Of a stretch of 64,000 nucleotides of DNA, positions 17,319 to 25,675 are shown piece by piece; positions within the stretch are counted from its first letter, which is position 1; every line of letters begins with the position of its first letter. The translations under genes were made by a program, and so were the position numbers. Under the pieces are notes generated by a model. That model was not told the origin of the DNA. It saw only the letters and a list, made by a program, of their open reading frames with translations, and ran no database searches. Origin of the DNA: Orlajensenia sp037404875 (GTDB lineage: Bacteria > Actinomycetota > Actinomycetes > Actinomycetales > Microbacteriaceae); NCBI RefSeq assembly GCF_037404875.1, contig NZ_JBBELO010000035.1:4834-68833 (forward strand), in the 5' to 3' direction.

Positions 17319-18226
17319 GCTGCCACCTCCGCTCGGTACTCGACTTCATCTTGGGTCAGTTCCAGGTACGCCTGTTCCAGGCTCGCCCGCACCGGCGACA
17401 GCTCATACAGCTGCACGCCGGCGAGGAACGCAGCCTCGCCGATCCGTTGAGCGTCGATCCCCTCGACCGAGAGGGCGCCGTCGGGCAGCTGCGTGACCGT
17501 GACGTCGGGTCCCGCGATCGCCGCAGCGAGAGCATCTGGGGAGGGGGTGCGCACGGTGACCCGGTTGGTTCCGGCACGCCCGATGAGGTCCGCCATGGGG
17601 GCATCCGCGAGTACCCGGCCACGGCCCAGAACGATGACGTGGTCGGCCGTGAGTGCCATCTCGCTCATCAGGTGGCTGGAGAGGAAGACCGTCCGGCCTT
17701 GCGAGGCGAGGTAGCGGGTCAGCTGCCGCACCCACAGCACGCCGTCGGGGTCGAGACCGTTCACGGGCTCGTCGAGGATCAGGGTCTTCGGGTCGCCGAG
17801 CAGGGCTGCTGCGATCCCGAGGCGCTGCCCCATGCCGAGGGAAAAGCCTCCGACACGCTTGCCGGCGACCTTCTCGAGGCCGGTCATCTCGATGACCTCG
17901 TGCACCCGGGACTTCGGAATCGAGTGGGTCGCGGCGAGAGCCAGCAGGTGGTTGTAGGCGCTGCGGCCGGTGTGGACGGCCTTGGCCTCCAACAACGACC
18001 CCACCTGGTGCAGCGGGTCGTGATGCTCCGCATAGCGCTTGCCGTTGACGGTGACCCCGCCGGACGTGGGCCGGTCAAGCCCGACGATCATGCGCATCGT
18101 CGTTGACTTGCCTGCGCCGTTCGGGCCGAGGAAGCCCGTCACGATACCCGGCTCGACGGTGAACGAGATGTCGTTCACCGCCAACTTCTCGCCGTAGCGC
18201 TTACTCAAGTTCTGGATTTCGATCAT
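17315..18226 (-). CDS. ABC transporter ATP-binding protein (DrrA-like)
   Basis: 303 residues from ATG 18226 (MIEIQNLSKRYG). Walker A is GPNGAGKST, the Q-loop is shortened, the signature is FSLGMGQRLGIAAAL and Walker B is TLILDEPVNGLDP, followed by FLSSHLMSE. A ~90-residue C-terminal extension is typical of DrrA-type exporters. First gene of the exporter/two-component operon 18226-14492; all junctions overlap, so the four products are made together. Confidence 0.93.
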   Translation of the reverse strand: MIEIQNLSKRYGEKLAVNDISFTVEPGIVTGFLGPNGAGKSTTMRMIVGLDRPTSGGVTVNGKRYAEHHDPLHQVGSLLEAKAVHTGRSAYNHLLALAATHSIPKSRVHEVIEMTGLEKVAGKRVGGFSLGMGQRLGIAAALLGDPKTLILDEPVNGLDPDGVLWVRQLTRYLASQGRTVFLSSHLMSEMALTADHVIVLGRGRVLADAPMADLIGRAGTNRVTVRTPSPDALAAAIAGPDVTVTQLPDGALSVEGIDAQRIGEAAFLAGVQLYELSPVRASLEQAYLELTQDEVEYRAEVAA

Positions 18227-18331
18227 GCATCTCACGCTAGAGATCACCCGGCCTCGCCACATCAACCCGGGGTCTAGTTTGGAAGGCTGTTTCGCCCGAC
18301 CCTGGTATGAAATCCGGACGTTTGGTCCTGG

Positions 18332-18943
18332 CTATGGGGCAATCGGTCTATCCAGGAGCTCCGGGTGCTCGGCGATCCATTCGGACGAGACGATTCCGGG
18401 GAGGATGAGTATGCGTGAGGAGCGCCAACGTCCGGCGCGCCTCTCACGCTCTGGTGGAGACGTGATCACGTCAGCGCACATCTCGATCGCCAGCATGACG
18501 TCTGCCAGGTCCAGTCCGCCTCGCGCACATCCCGATCGTCTGGCCGCGGGAAGAGTCTCCTGAATAGCTGCCGCGAGGCGACTTGCTATCTGATCGAGGT
18601 CTCCGTGCTGGAGCTGATTCGGCGTCGGACGAATCGATCGCCGATCCACCTGCCGACCGACCACGGCGTCGAAGAGGCGGATGAGGCCGTCGGGCAGTTC
18701 TTTGACTGATTCGGCCGTTGATTCGAGAGCGATGACGTCGGCCTCCCACAGTGCCGCGATGAGGTCTTCGCGACTTGGGAAATGTCGAGCGAGACTTGCG
18801 CGGCTCAGACCGGCCGCAGTCGCGATGTCCTCCAAAGGTGCACCGATTCCGTCGCGCTCGAAGATCTCGCCAGCGGCGGCGAGCAATGCGGCTCTGTTCC
18901 GCGCTGCGTCCTTTCTGCGATGCGGCGGTCCCGAGGATGACAT
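18332..18943 (-). CDS. TetR-family transcriptional regulator
   Basis: 203 residues from ATG 18943. The N-terminal TetR HTH is LLAAAGEIFERDGIGAPLED then GLSRASLARHFPSREDLIAAL. The C-terminal ligand domain is divergent. It is transcribed divergently from the SDR/esterase pair, the usual arrangement for a repressor of those genes. Confidence 0.9.
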   Translation of the reverse strand: MSSSGPPHRRKDAARNRAALLAAAGEIFERDGIGAPLEDIATAAGLSRASLARHFPSREDLIAALWEADVIALESTAESVKELPDGLIRLFDAVVGRQVDRRSIRPTPNQLQHGDLDQIASRLAAAIQETLPAARRSGCARGGLDLADVMLAIEMCADVITSPPERERRAGRWRSSRILILPGIVSSEWIAEHPELLDRPIAP

Positions 18944-18981
18944 GCCCCCAAGTATGGCGCGATCAGGCACAGGTGAAACGC

Positions 18982-18991
18982 ACATCGATGT
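18982..18991. promoter_or_regulatory. Candidate TetR operator between regulator and SDR gene
   Basis: A perfect palindrome ACATCGATGT lies midway in the ~100-bp divergent spacer, 39 bases from the TetR start and 55 from the SDR start. Position fits an operator shared by both promoters. Half-sites are short, so confidence is limited. Confidence 0.35.
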
Positions 18992-19046
18992 ACGCTTCTC
19001 TCCAACGTCCCATCAATGGCGCGAACGATGTCGAAGGAGACAGCAG

Positions 19047-19829
19047 ATGCCAAGAATCAACGTGGTTACCGGTGCAGCATCCGGGATCGGGTTGGCAACC
19101 AAGCAACTCTTGGAAAGCCGCGGCGAAGTCGTCATCGGGGTTGACCTCCACGACGCTGAGGTCCAGGTCGACCTGACGTCACCGGCAGACCGGAAACGCA
19201 TGATCGAGGAGGTTCGGGCAAGGGCAGGCGGGTCCATCGACTCGATCATCGCTGTGGCCGGACTGGCGGCCCCCATCCCGGCGACGGCGTCCGTGAACTA
19301 CTTCGGCATGGTATCCACCCTCGAAGGACTGCGGCCACTCCTTGCGGGATCAGCTTCCCCTCGCGCGGTGGGTGTGGCCTCGTTCGCGAGCATCACCCCC
19401 GGCGACGAAGCGCTGATCGATAGCTTCATCGCCGGCGATGAGACGGCCGCCCTCGAGCGTGCCGCCGAACTGGCCACCGATCCCATGGCGACGGGGATGC
19501 TGATCTACCCCTCGAGCAAGGCGGCATTCGCCCGGTGGATCCGCCGTTCCTCCATCACCGCCGACTGGGCGGGCGCGGGAATTCCTCTCAACGCGATCGC
19601 GCCGGGTGTCGTGTCCACCCCGATGATGAGCGAGGCGCTGTCGTCTGAGCATGGGCGGGACATGGTCGCCCGCGCCGTTCCGATGCCATTGAACGGATTC
19701 GCAGACGCGCTCGTGCCCGCACGCCTTCTCGTTTGGCTGGCCAGCGAGGAGAACAGCCATCTCTGCGGGCAGGTCGTCTTCATCGACGGCGGCAGTGATG
19801 CCGCCATCCGTGGCGACCGGGTCTGGTAG
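19047..19829 (+). CDS. Short-chain dehydrogenase/reductase
   Basis: 260 residues; ATG 19047 follows AAGGAGA. It has the cofactor motif TGAASGIG, the acidic residue after beta-2 (GVDLHD, favouring NAD), and the catalytic YPSSKAAF (YxxxK). The order and the long insertion before YxxxK resemble the 3-alpha-hydroxysteroid dehydrogenase/carbonyl reductase group. It is followed 8 bases later by the esterase gene, so the pair is probably an operon controlled by the divergent TetR protein and handling a shared ester or carbonyl compound (inference). Confidence 0.9.
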   Translation: MPRINVVTGAASGIGLATKQLLESRGEVVIGVDLHDAEVQVDLTSPADRKRMIEEVRARAGGSIDSIIAVAGLAAPIPATASVNYFGMVSTLEGLRPLLAGSASPRAVGVASFASITPGDEALIDSFIAGDETAALERAAELATDPMATGMLIYPSSKAAFARWIRRSSITADWAGAGIPLNAIAPGVVSTPMMSEALSSEHGRDMVARAVPMPLNGFADALVPARLLVWLASEENSHLCGQVVFIDGGSDAAIRGDRVW

Positions 19830-19837
19830 AGGAACTG

Positions 19838-20773
19838 ATGATGACGAAGACGACCCCTTACGACCCCGAGCTCGCCCGCGCTCGGTTTATCCCCCGATTC
19901 TCCTTCGGCCCGCGGCTCGCACCGCTCATGCGCCGTCAGAAACCCAAGACCACGAATCCCGGTCCGGGGGTTCGCATCGACGAGATCGGGATCTCCTCGA
20001 GCGTGTCCCTGCACCTGATCAGACCAACTAGTCCTGCCGGGCCGGTTCCCGTCCTGCTGTGGATACATGGCGGAGGTCACCTTTTCGGCACCCCTGAGCA
20101 GGACGACCGCTCCAACATCGCCTTCGTCCGTGAACTCGGCATCGCCGTCGCGGCCGTCCGCTACAGGCTCGGCGCAGACGCCCCAGCACCAGCCTCGGTC
20201 CAAGACTGTTACACGGCACTCGAGGCTGTCATCGAACGGGCCAGCGAGTTCGGGATCGATGCCGGTCGGCTGGCGATCGGCGGCGCCAGCGCCGGAGGCG
20301 GAATCGCGGCCGCGCTCGTCCTCTACGCGCACGACCGCGGCATGTCCCCAGCCGCCCTTCAGCTGCTCGTCTATCCGATGCTCGATGACCGCACCGCCGC
20401 ACGCACCGACCACGACACCCGCAATGCACGGGGCTGGACTGCCAAAAGCAACCATTACGGATGGGCAACCTATCTCGGTGTCCCCCCAGGCAGCGACGAA
20501 GTGTCCGACTACGCCGCGCCAGCCCGCCGAGCGGATCTGACCGGATTGCCGCCCGCGTGGATCGGTGTCGGAACAGTGGACATCTTCCACGACGAAGACG
20601 TGGAATACGCACGCCGCCTTATCGAGACCGGAGCGGAGTGCGAACTCCATGTCATCCCCGGCGCATTCCACGGATTCGATCAGATGTTCCCCACCACACG
20701 GGTCGCGCAAGACTTTTGGCGATCACAAGCCGACGCCTTACGACGGGCCGGAGTCGCGTCCACGCTCAGGTAG
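19838..20773 (+). CDS. Alpha/beta hydrolase, hormone-sensitive lipase (acetyl-esterase) family
   Basis: 311 residues. The oxyanion motif is LLWIHGGGHLFGTP, the nucleophile is Ser in IGGASAGGGIAAAL, and the Asp and His are near VGTVDIFHDED and PGAFHGFD. These features define the HSL/family IV esterases, which act on short acyl esters. There is no signal peptide. A second ATG (19841) immediately follows the first. Confidence 0.9.
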   Translation: MMTKTTPYDPELARARFIPRFSFGPRLAPLMRRQKPKTTNPGPGVRIDEIGISSSVSLHLIRPTSPAGPVPVLLWIHGGGHLFGTPEQDDRSNIAFVRELGIAVAAVRYRLGADAPAPASVQDCYTALEAVIERASEFGIDAGRLAIGGASAGGGIAAALVLYAHDRGMSPAALQLLVYPMLDDRTAARTDHDTRNARGWTAKSNHYGWATYLGVPPGSDEVSDYAAPARRADLTGLPPAWIGVGTVDIFHDEDVEYARRLIETGAECELHVIPGAFHGFDQMFPTTRVAQDFWRSQADALRRAGVASTLR

Positions 20774-21235
20774 CCCGAACTCCCCCCTCCCTACTCGTGC
20801 GAGGAGGCGCACCTGTTCGAGCTGCGCCTGGTTGACGCGGGTGATGTCGCCGAGTTTCCAGCTGCGGTCGAAGTAGGGCTCCGGCGGCCCGTAGAACCGG
20901 AAGTAGGAGAATCAGTGCTTTCCGGGAATGGTCTGCGCCCAGTTGGTCTCCCCCGCTTCCGGGGCGGTAGGTCCGAAGTACAGGTCGACTGAGCCGTCGT
21001 CGTTGTAGACGAGTTCCGTGTCCCGGATCCGCGGTCACCGCGCTGCTGCTCGTTGTCAATGAGGCAGCGGCTAGCGAGGTCGTAGACGGTGGCGGACCAG
21101 AACAGTTTCGCTGGAACGCTGGCGGGCACATGAAGTCCCAGGCCCGGTCGGGCGGCAGCGCGCGATCGTGCGGCCGCCCGTCGAGGTGGCGAAGCTGATC
21201 TCACCGAAGGTGCCGATCGTCTGGCGTGGACGACT
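20772..21235 (-). pseudogene. Fragment of a DUF1254/DUF1214-family protein
   Basis: The minus strand encodes the C-terminal domain of a DUF1254/DUF1214 protein in pieces. LPPDRAWDF and HVPASVPAKLFWSATVYD are in different frames (frameshifts near 21155-21175). TELVYNDDGSVDLYFGPTAP and then TNWAQTIPGKH end at a TGA (20914-20912) exactly where the family has Trp. The frame continues FSYFRFYGPPEPYFDRSWKL for about 40 more residues. The N-terminal two thirds is absent. It cannot make a full product and lies convergent to the esterase. Confidence 0.75.
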
Positions 21236-21485
21236 TATCGGTTCGCCTCCCTTGCGCTGGGGACGACGAGTGCGCGGGTTCGCGCATCTGCTCCATCCAG
21301 ATCCGCACGTCGGAGACGGCGAACTTGAGGTGCTTGCCGAACCGGTAGGCCCGTGGCCCATGGCCATGGGTGCGCCAGTCGTACACAGTCGAGACCGGCA
21401 CGTGCAGGTACGCGGCCAGCTCGTTGACGTCGAGCAGCGGCTCGAGTTCCCACAGCCCGGCGGGTGCGGCATCCGAAGTGTTCAT
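21201..21485 (-). CDS. Excisionase-like helix-turn-helix protein
   Basis: 94 residues from ATG 21485. The core LLDVNELAAYLHVPVSTVYD with a following winged segment (GKHLKFAVSDVRIWMEQ) matches MerR-type/AlpA-like excisionases of actinobacterial integrative elements. It is the island gene nearest to the tRNA junction, where excisionase and integrase genes normally lie. The expected integrase gene does not follow: the pseudogene begins directly, and its frame overlaps the C-terminus. The protein may be a relic of lost mobility functions. Confidence 0.65.
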   Translation of the reverse strand: MNTSDAAPAGLWELEPLLDVNELAAYLHVPVSTVYDWRTHGHGPRAYRFGKHLKFAVSDVRIWMEQMREPAHSSSPAQGRRTDKSSTPDDRHLR

Positions 21486-21630
21486 GCCGGGTAGGTGCGC
21501 ACCCTCGGCCTGAACGTCCGGGCCCATCCGGAACGGACAGCGCTATAACGGAGTCGCTTCGCGCCGAGGCGGCGTGGTGGAGGGGTTTGTGATGAGTTTT
21601 CGATGACTGGATCAAGTTGTGCCTACAAAA

Positions 21631-21664
21631 AAAGTCCCGGAAACCCTTGAGTTTCCGGGACTTT
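21631..21664 (-). terminator. Terminator of the initiator tRNA gene
   Basis: A perfect 14-bp stem AAAGTCCCGGAAAC / GTTTCCGGGACTTT with a 6-base loop, followed on the minus strand by TTTTGTAGG. It starts one base after the tRNA CCA end. It belongs to island B, because it lies on the island side of the att core. Confidence 0.85.
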
Positions 21665-21665
21665 A

Positions 21666-21742
21666 TGGTTGCGGGGGCAGGATTTGAACCTACGACCTCT
21701 GGGTTATGAGCCCAGCGAGCTACCGAACTGCTCCACCCCGCG
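21666..21742 (-). tRNA. Initiator tRNA-fMet (CAU)
   Basis: 77 bases with encoded CCA. The 5' end CGCGGGG pairs with CCCCGCA, leaving the C1-A72 mismatch that marks initiators. The anticodon arm is CTGGG-CTCATAA-CCCAG with the three initiator G-C pairs. The T arm is GGTTCAAATCC. Its last 38 bases (21666-21703) are repeated at 8187 and 14242, so this is the integration target of the two islands; integration leaves the gene intact. Confidence 0.97.
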
Positions 21743-21824
21743 TCACTGGTATTAGCTTAACACGGCCTTAAGCCGCCTCCAAATCGAGGCGGCGGAACAC
21801 GATTCCCGGGCGTTTCAGTACCTG

Positions 21825-21884
21825 CCGACTTGCCACTTTTCGTGGCTTCGCGGCGCCGCGAACCCGCAAAGAGTGGCAAGTCGG
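21825..21884. repeat. 60-bp palindromic element downstream of methyltransferase
   Basis: Outer 13-bp arms CCGACTTGCCACT / AGTGGCAAGTCGG flank an inner perfect palindrome TTCGCGGCGCCGCGAA (21846-21861). It starts 10 bases past the stop of the minus-strand methyltransferase gene. It could act as a bidirectional terminator or be a REPIN-like repeat. Confidence 0.6.
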
Positions 21885-21893
21885 GGAGATCGA

Positions 21894-22760
21894 TCAGGGC
21901 TGGGGGGTCGCGACGAGCGAGTACGCGAGCGGCAGCCACTGCTGCTGCGGCCAGCCCCACATGCCGGGGCGCTTCTCTTCGAGCACCGGGAACATGCGGA
22001 ACGGCACCTCGTAGTGCTCGTGCAGCGAGCGGATGCCGAGGCCGGCATCCGTCAGGGCGCCGTAGACCTCGGAGAGCGGATGCGCCCACTCCCACGTGCG
22101 CGCGTTCGCGAGCACGACGTTCGCGTCCGCGTAGTCGCCCGGTTCCTCGATGACGTCGGGCCCCTCCGACAGGTAGGGATACGCGAACTGCGGCAGGCGG
22201 TCGGGGCCGCCCTCGCCGTCGAACACCCACGCCGCCGGATGGCCGTCGGCGAAGTAGAAACGGCCATCCGGCTTCAGGAACCAGGAGATGATGCGCGCCC
22301 ACTCGCGCACGTCAGGCAGCCAGCCGATGGTGCCCCAGGTCGTGAAGACGAGGTCGAACGATTCCGGCTCGGGAAGCATGTGGCGAGCGTCGTAGACATT
22401 GGCCTCGATGAATCGAGCCCGATCCGCCAGGCCGATCTCGGCCGCCATGCGCCGCGCCTCCTGCACCGCGGGCCGGGAGAAGTCCAGGCCGACGACGGTG
22501 GCGCCCTGCAGCGCGAGGGAGAGCGTGTCCGAGCCGAAGTGGCACTGCAGGTGCAGCACCCGCAGGCCCGCGAGTCCGTCCGGATACAGCTGCGCGATCT
22601 CAGCGGCGACGACGGGATCGAGCACTCCCCTGCCGTTGCGCAGCGGCTCCTGGTCGTAGTGCTCGAAACCGCTGGCGAGGTGCACGGGAACGCGCTCGTC
22701 CCAGTTGGCCCGATTGTTCTCGAGCCATTCGCCGCCGCTGAGGTCGGTGCTCACGTTCAT
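21894..22760 (-). CDS. Class I SAM-dependent methyltransferase
   Basis: 288 residues. Motif I is LRVLHLQCHFGSDTLSLA, followed by VVGLDFSRPAV and FDLVFTTWGTIGWLPD. The residue pattern resembles methyltransferases annotated near UbiE/Tam families; the acceptor is unknown. The ATG start overlaps the UPF0182 stop by 4 bases (ATGA), so it is cotranscribed. Confidence 0.85.
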   Translation of the reverse strand: MNVSTDLSGGEWLENNRANWDERVPVHLASGFEHYDQEPLRNGRGVLDPVVAAEIAQLYPDGLAGLRVLHLQCHFGSDTLSLALQGATVVGLDFSRPAVQEARRMAAEIGLADRARFIEANVYDARHMLPEPESFDLVFTTWGTIGWLPDVREWARIISWFLKPDGRFYFADGHPAAWVFDGEGGPDRLPQFAYPYLSEGPDVIEEPGDYADANVVLANARTWEWAHPLSEVYGALTDAGLGIRSLHEHYEVPFRMFPVLEEKRPGMWGWPQQQWLPLAYSLVATPQP

Positions 22761-25675
22761 CCGTTCAGCAGGGAGACCATCTTCGAGACGATGTCGGCGA
22801 GCTTCGCGTCTGCGACGCCGTATGCCGCCCAGTCGCCCGCGGTGAGGGCATCCTGCTTGTCCTTCAGGGCCTGCCGGGCCTGGTTGCCGAGCTCCTTCAG
22901 CTGTGCGTCGGTCGCGGCGTCGCCGGTCGTCGGCGTGCCGGTTCCGGTGTCCGTTCCCGTAGCCGGCGGTGTCGTCGAGCCATCGGCCGGCGGAGTGCCG
23001 GTGTCAGCGCCCTGGTCGCCCGCATCCGCACCGGAGTCGCCACCGAAGATCACGTCGAGCGCCTGGTCGAGGGTGTCCTGGAAGGCGATCTGGTCGCCGA
23101 ACGACACCAGCACCTTCTGCAGCAGTGGGTAGCTCGCGTTGCCCTTCGACTGCACGTAGACCGGCTGCACGTAGAGGAGGCCGCCTCCGACGGGGAGCGT
23201 CAGCAGGTTTCCGTTGATGACCTTCGACGAGCCCTGTCGCAGCAGGTTCAGTTGAGACGAGACGCTGGGGTCGGCGTTGAAGTTGGCCTGAACGAGACCA
23301 GGGCTCGGCACCGTGTCGTCCTTCGGAAGCGTGAGCAGCCTCAGCTTGCCGAAGTCGGCAGACTTCTTGCCCGCTTCGCTGCCGGCATCGGCATCCGCGG
23401 CCAGGTAGCCGGTCAGCACGTTACGCGACTTCGTTCCCTTCGACTCGGGGATGAAGGTGGAGTACAGCGAGAAGGTCGGCGCGTTCTGGCCGGGCATCTG
23501 CATCGTCAGGAAGTACGGCGGCTGCAGGGTGTCGGCCTGCTCGCCCGTCGGGTCGTCGGGCGAGACCCAGGCGTCGTTGCGCGAGTAGAAGGATGCCGCA
23601 TCGGTCACGTGGTAGCGCCCGAGAACCGCGCGCTGAACCTTGAACATGTCGGCCGGGTAGCGCACGTGGCTCATCAGCTGCCCCGACATGGCCGAGAGCG
23701 GCTTGACCGTGGACGGATAGATCTTCTGCCAGGTCTTCAGCAGCGGATCCTTGTCGTCCCAGGCGTACAGCGTGACCTTGCCGTCGTACGCGTCGACCGT
23801 TGCCTTAACCGAGTTGCGGATGTAGTTGATGCTGTCGATCGCGAAGGTGGGCGCTGGCGTCTCGGTGTCGGCGATGGCCTTGCCCATGCTGAGCTTGTTC
23901 GAGTACGGGTAGTTGTCGCTCGTCGTGTAGCCGTCGACGATCCAGACGATACGTCCGTCGACGACGGAGGGGTAGGGGTCGGCGTCGAGCGTGAGGTATG
24001 GGGCGACCTTCTGCACGCGCGTCTTCGGGTCGCGGTCGTAGAGAATCTGCGACTTGTCGTTCACGGAGTCCGAGAGGAAGATCTGCTCGGACTGGAACTT
24101 GAGCGCGTACACGAGCTTCTTGAAGACGTTGTCGAGCTTGGGGCCGCCGTCGCCGTCGAAGGTCGTGTACTTCTGGTCGGCACCCTGGTCGCCCGACGGG
24201 TAGTCCAGTTCGACGGGGGTCGCGCCCTTCGGCGCTCCGACGATCGAGTACGCCGGCGAGTTCTCGCCGAAGTAGACGCGCGGCTCGAACTTGCCCAGGG
24301 CACCCGTCGACGGGATGCCCGACTCCAGGAACACCGGCTGGCCGTCGGGAGAGCGCTGGTTGCCGTAGGCGGCCACCATGCCGTAGCCGTGCGTGTAGAC
24401 CACCGAGCTGTTGACCCACGTGTTGGCGTCGCCGAGGCCGTCGAGGTCGAGGTCGCGCACCGCGACCACGGCATCCTGGCTCTTGCCGTCGATCGTGTAG
24501 CGGTCCACGTCGAGGTACTGCGGGAACTGGTAGTACTGGCGGAACTGCTCGAGTTGCTTGTAACTGTCGGTCACGATCGCCGGGTCGAGGATGCGGATGC
24601 TCGCCGTGGTGTCGGCGTCGGCGCGCAGGGCGCCGGGCTCGGCATCCGTCTTCGCGTTGTAGGGCGTCTCTTCGACGGTGTCGACGCCGAACGCCGTTCT
24701 GGTCTCGTCGATGTTGCGCTGGATGTAGGGCGCCTCGAGCGTCTTCTCACTGGGGTCCACCTGGAAGCGCTGCATGACCCAGGGGTAGAGCGAGCCGAGG
24801 ATGAGCGCGGCGACGATGAGCAGCGCCGTGCCGACGAGGGGAAAGCGCCAGCGGCCGATGAACGCCGTCACGAAGAACAGGATGGCCACGACGAGCGCGA
24901 TGCCGGCCAGGATGGCGCGGCCGGGGATGGTGGCGTGCACGTCGGTGTACGCGGCTCCGGTGCCGTTGGCGTTCTGGGCGGTCAGCGTGGAGTACTGGTC
25001 GAGCCACACGCTCACGGCCTGCAGCAGCAGGTAGATGCCCGCCGTGACGGCGATCTGGATGCGGGCCGACTTCGAGATGAGCACCTCGCGTCCACTGACC
25101 CGCACCGCGCCGTAGAGGTAGCTCGTCGCCGCTCCGAGAATGAGCGCGAGCAGCACGACGGCCGACGCGAACCCGAGCACCGCGTGGTAGAAGGGCAGGT
25201 CGAACAGGTAGAACGAGATGTCGAGGTGGAACTGGGGGTCGCTCGTTCCCGTCGGCGTTCCGTTCAGCCACATCGCCGTGGTCTGCCAGCGCGATGCGGT
25301 TGAGACACCGGCGAAGAGGCCGAGGAGGGCGGGGATGCCCCACATCGCGAGCCGGCGCAGCGGCTCGATCACCTGCTGGTAGCGGTCCAGCTGCGAGTTG
25401 AGCTTCGCGTAGACCGGCCTCGAGCGATAGGCGATCTGGATGGCGAGCCACGTCGGCACCGCCATGCCGAGGAAGCCGATGACGAACATGGCGGCACCGG
25501 CGAACCACTGCGTGGTGAGAACCGAGAGGAATCCGAGCTGGTCGTACCAGAGCACGTCGGCGTAGATGCCGGCGAAGACGAAGAACCCCACCACCAACGC
25601 GGCCACGACGACGATCGTGATGATGAGAGGCGCGCGGCGGCGCCTGACGGATCGATCGGCGGCGGCTGTTGTCAC
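22757..25675 (-). CDS. UPF0182 family large membrane protein
   Basis: 972 residues. Seven N-terminal hydrophobic helices (first ITIVVVAALVVGFFVFAGIY) are followed by a ~600-residue extracytoplasmic domain. The C-terminus has an acidic Gly/Thr/Pro-rich linker near residue 910. Family landmarks include ADVLWYDQLGFLSVL and NPYSYNK-like YPYSNKLSMGKA. It is the homologue of M. tuberculosis Rv3193c by sequence pattern and gene order. Function unknown. Confidence 0.92.
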   Translation of the reverse strand: MTTAAADRSVRRRRAPLIITIVVVAALVVGFFVFAGIYADVLWYDQLGFLSVLTTQWFAGAAMFVIGFLGMAVPTWLAIQIAYRSRPVYAKLNSQLDRYQQVIEPLRRLAMWGIPALLGLFAGVSTASRWQTTAMWLNGTPTGTSDPQFHLDISFYLFDLPFYHAVLGFASAVVLLALILGAATSYLYGAVRVSGREVLISKSARIQIAVTAGIYLLLQAVSVWLDQYSTLTAQNANGTGAAYTDVHATIPGRAILAGIALVVAILFFVTAFIGRWRFPLVGTALLIVAALILGSLYPWVMQRFQVDPSEKTLEAPYIQRNIDETRTAFGVDTVEETPYNAKTDAEPGALRADADTTASIRILDPAIVTDSYKQLEQFRQYYQFPQYLDVDRYTIDGKSQDAVVAVRDLDLDGLGDANTWVNSSVVYTHGYGMVAAYGNQRSPDGQPVFLESGIPSTGALGKFEPRVYFGENSPAYSIVGAPKGATPVELDYPSGDQGADQKYTTFDGDGGPKLDNVFKKLVYALKFQSEQIFLSDSVNDKSQILYDRDPKTRVQKVAPYLTLDADPYPSVVDGRIVWIVDGYTTSDNYPYSNKLSMGKAIADTETPAPTFAIDSINYIRNSVKATVDAYDGKVTLYAWDDKDPLLKTWQKIYPSTVKPLSAMSGQLMSHVRYPADMFKVQRAVLGRYHVTDAASFYSRNDAWVSPDDPTGEQADTLQPPYFLTMQMPGQNAPTFSLYSTFIPESKGTKSRNVLTGYLAADADAGSEAGKKSADFGKLRLLTLPKDDTVPSPGLVQANFNADPSVSSQLNLLRQGSSKVINGNLLTLPVGGGLLYVQPVYVQSKGNASYPLLQKVLVSFGDQIAFQDTLDQALDVIFGGDSGADAGDQGADTGTPPADGSTTPPATGTDTGTGTPTTGDAATDAQLKELGNQARQALKDKQDALTAGDWAAYGVADAKLADIVSKMVSLLNG

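Larger units (their letters stand above)
14242..21665. mobile_element. Genomic island B, adjacent to tRNA-fMet
   Basis: Bounded by the diverged att copy at 14242-14279 and the intact initiator tRNA 3' end at 21666. It carries an ABC exporter with a two-component system, a TetR regulator, an SDR enzyme, an esterase, a DUF1254-type pseudogene and an excisionase-like HTH gene next to the tRNA. No integrase is present. The 7424-bp length and the left-end module mirror island A. Confidence 0.8.

Noticed and set aside
23252..25303. Long plus-strand open frame across UPF0182
   Set aside because: Antisense shadow of a well-conserved membrane protein.
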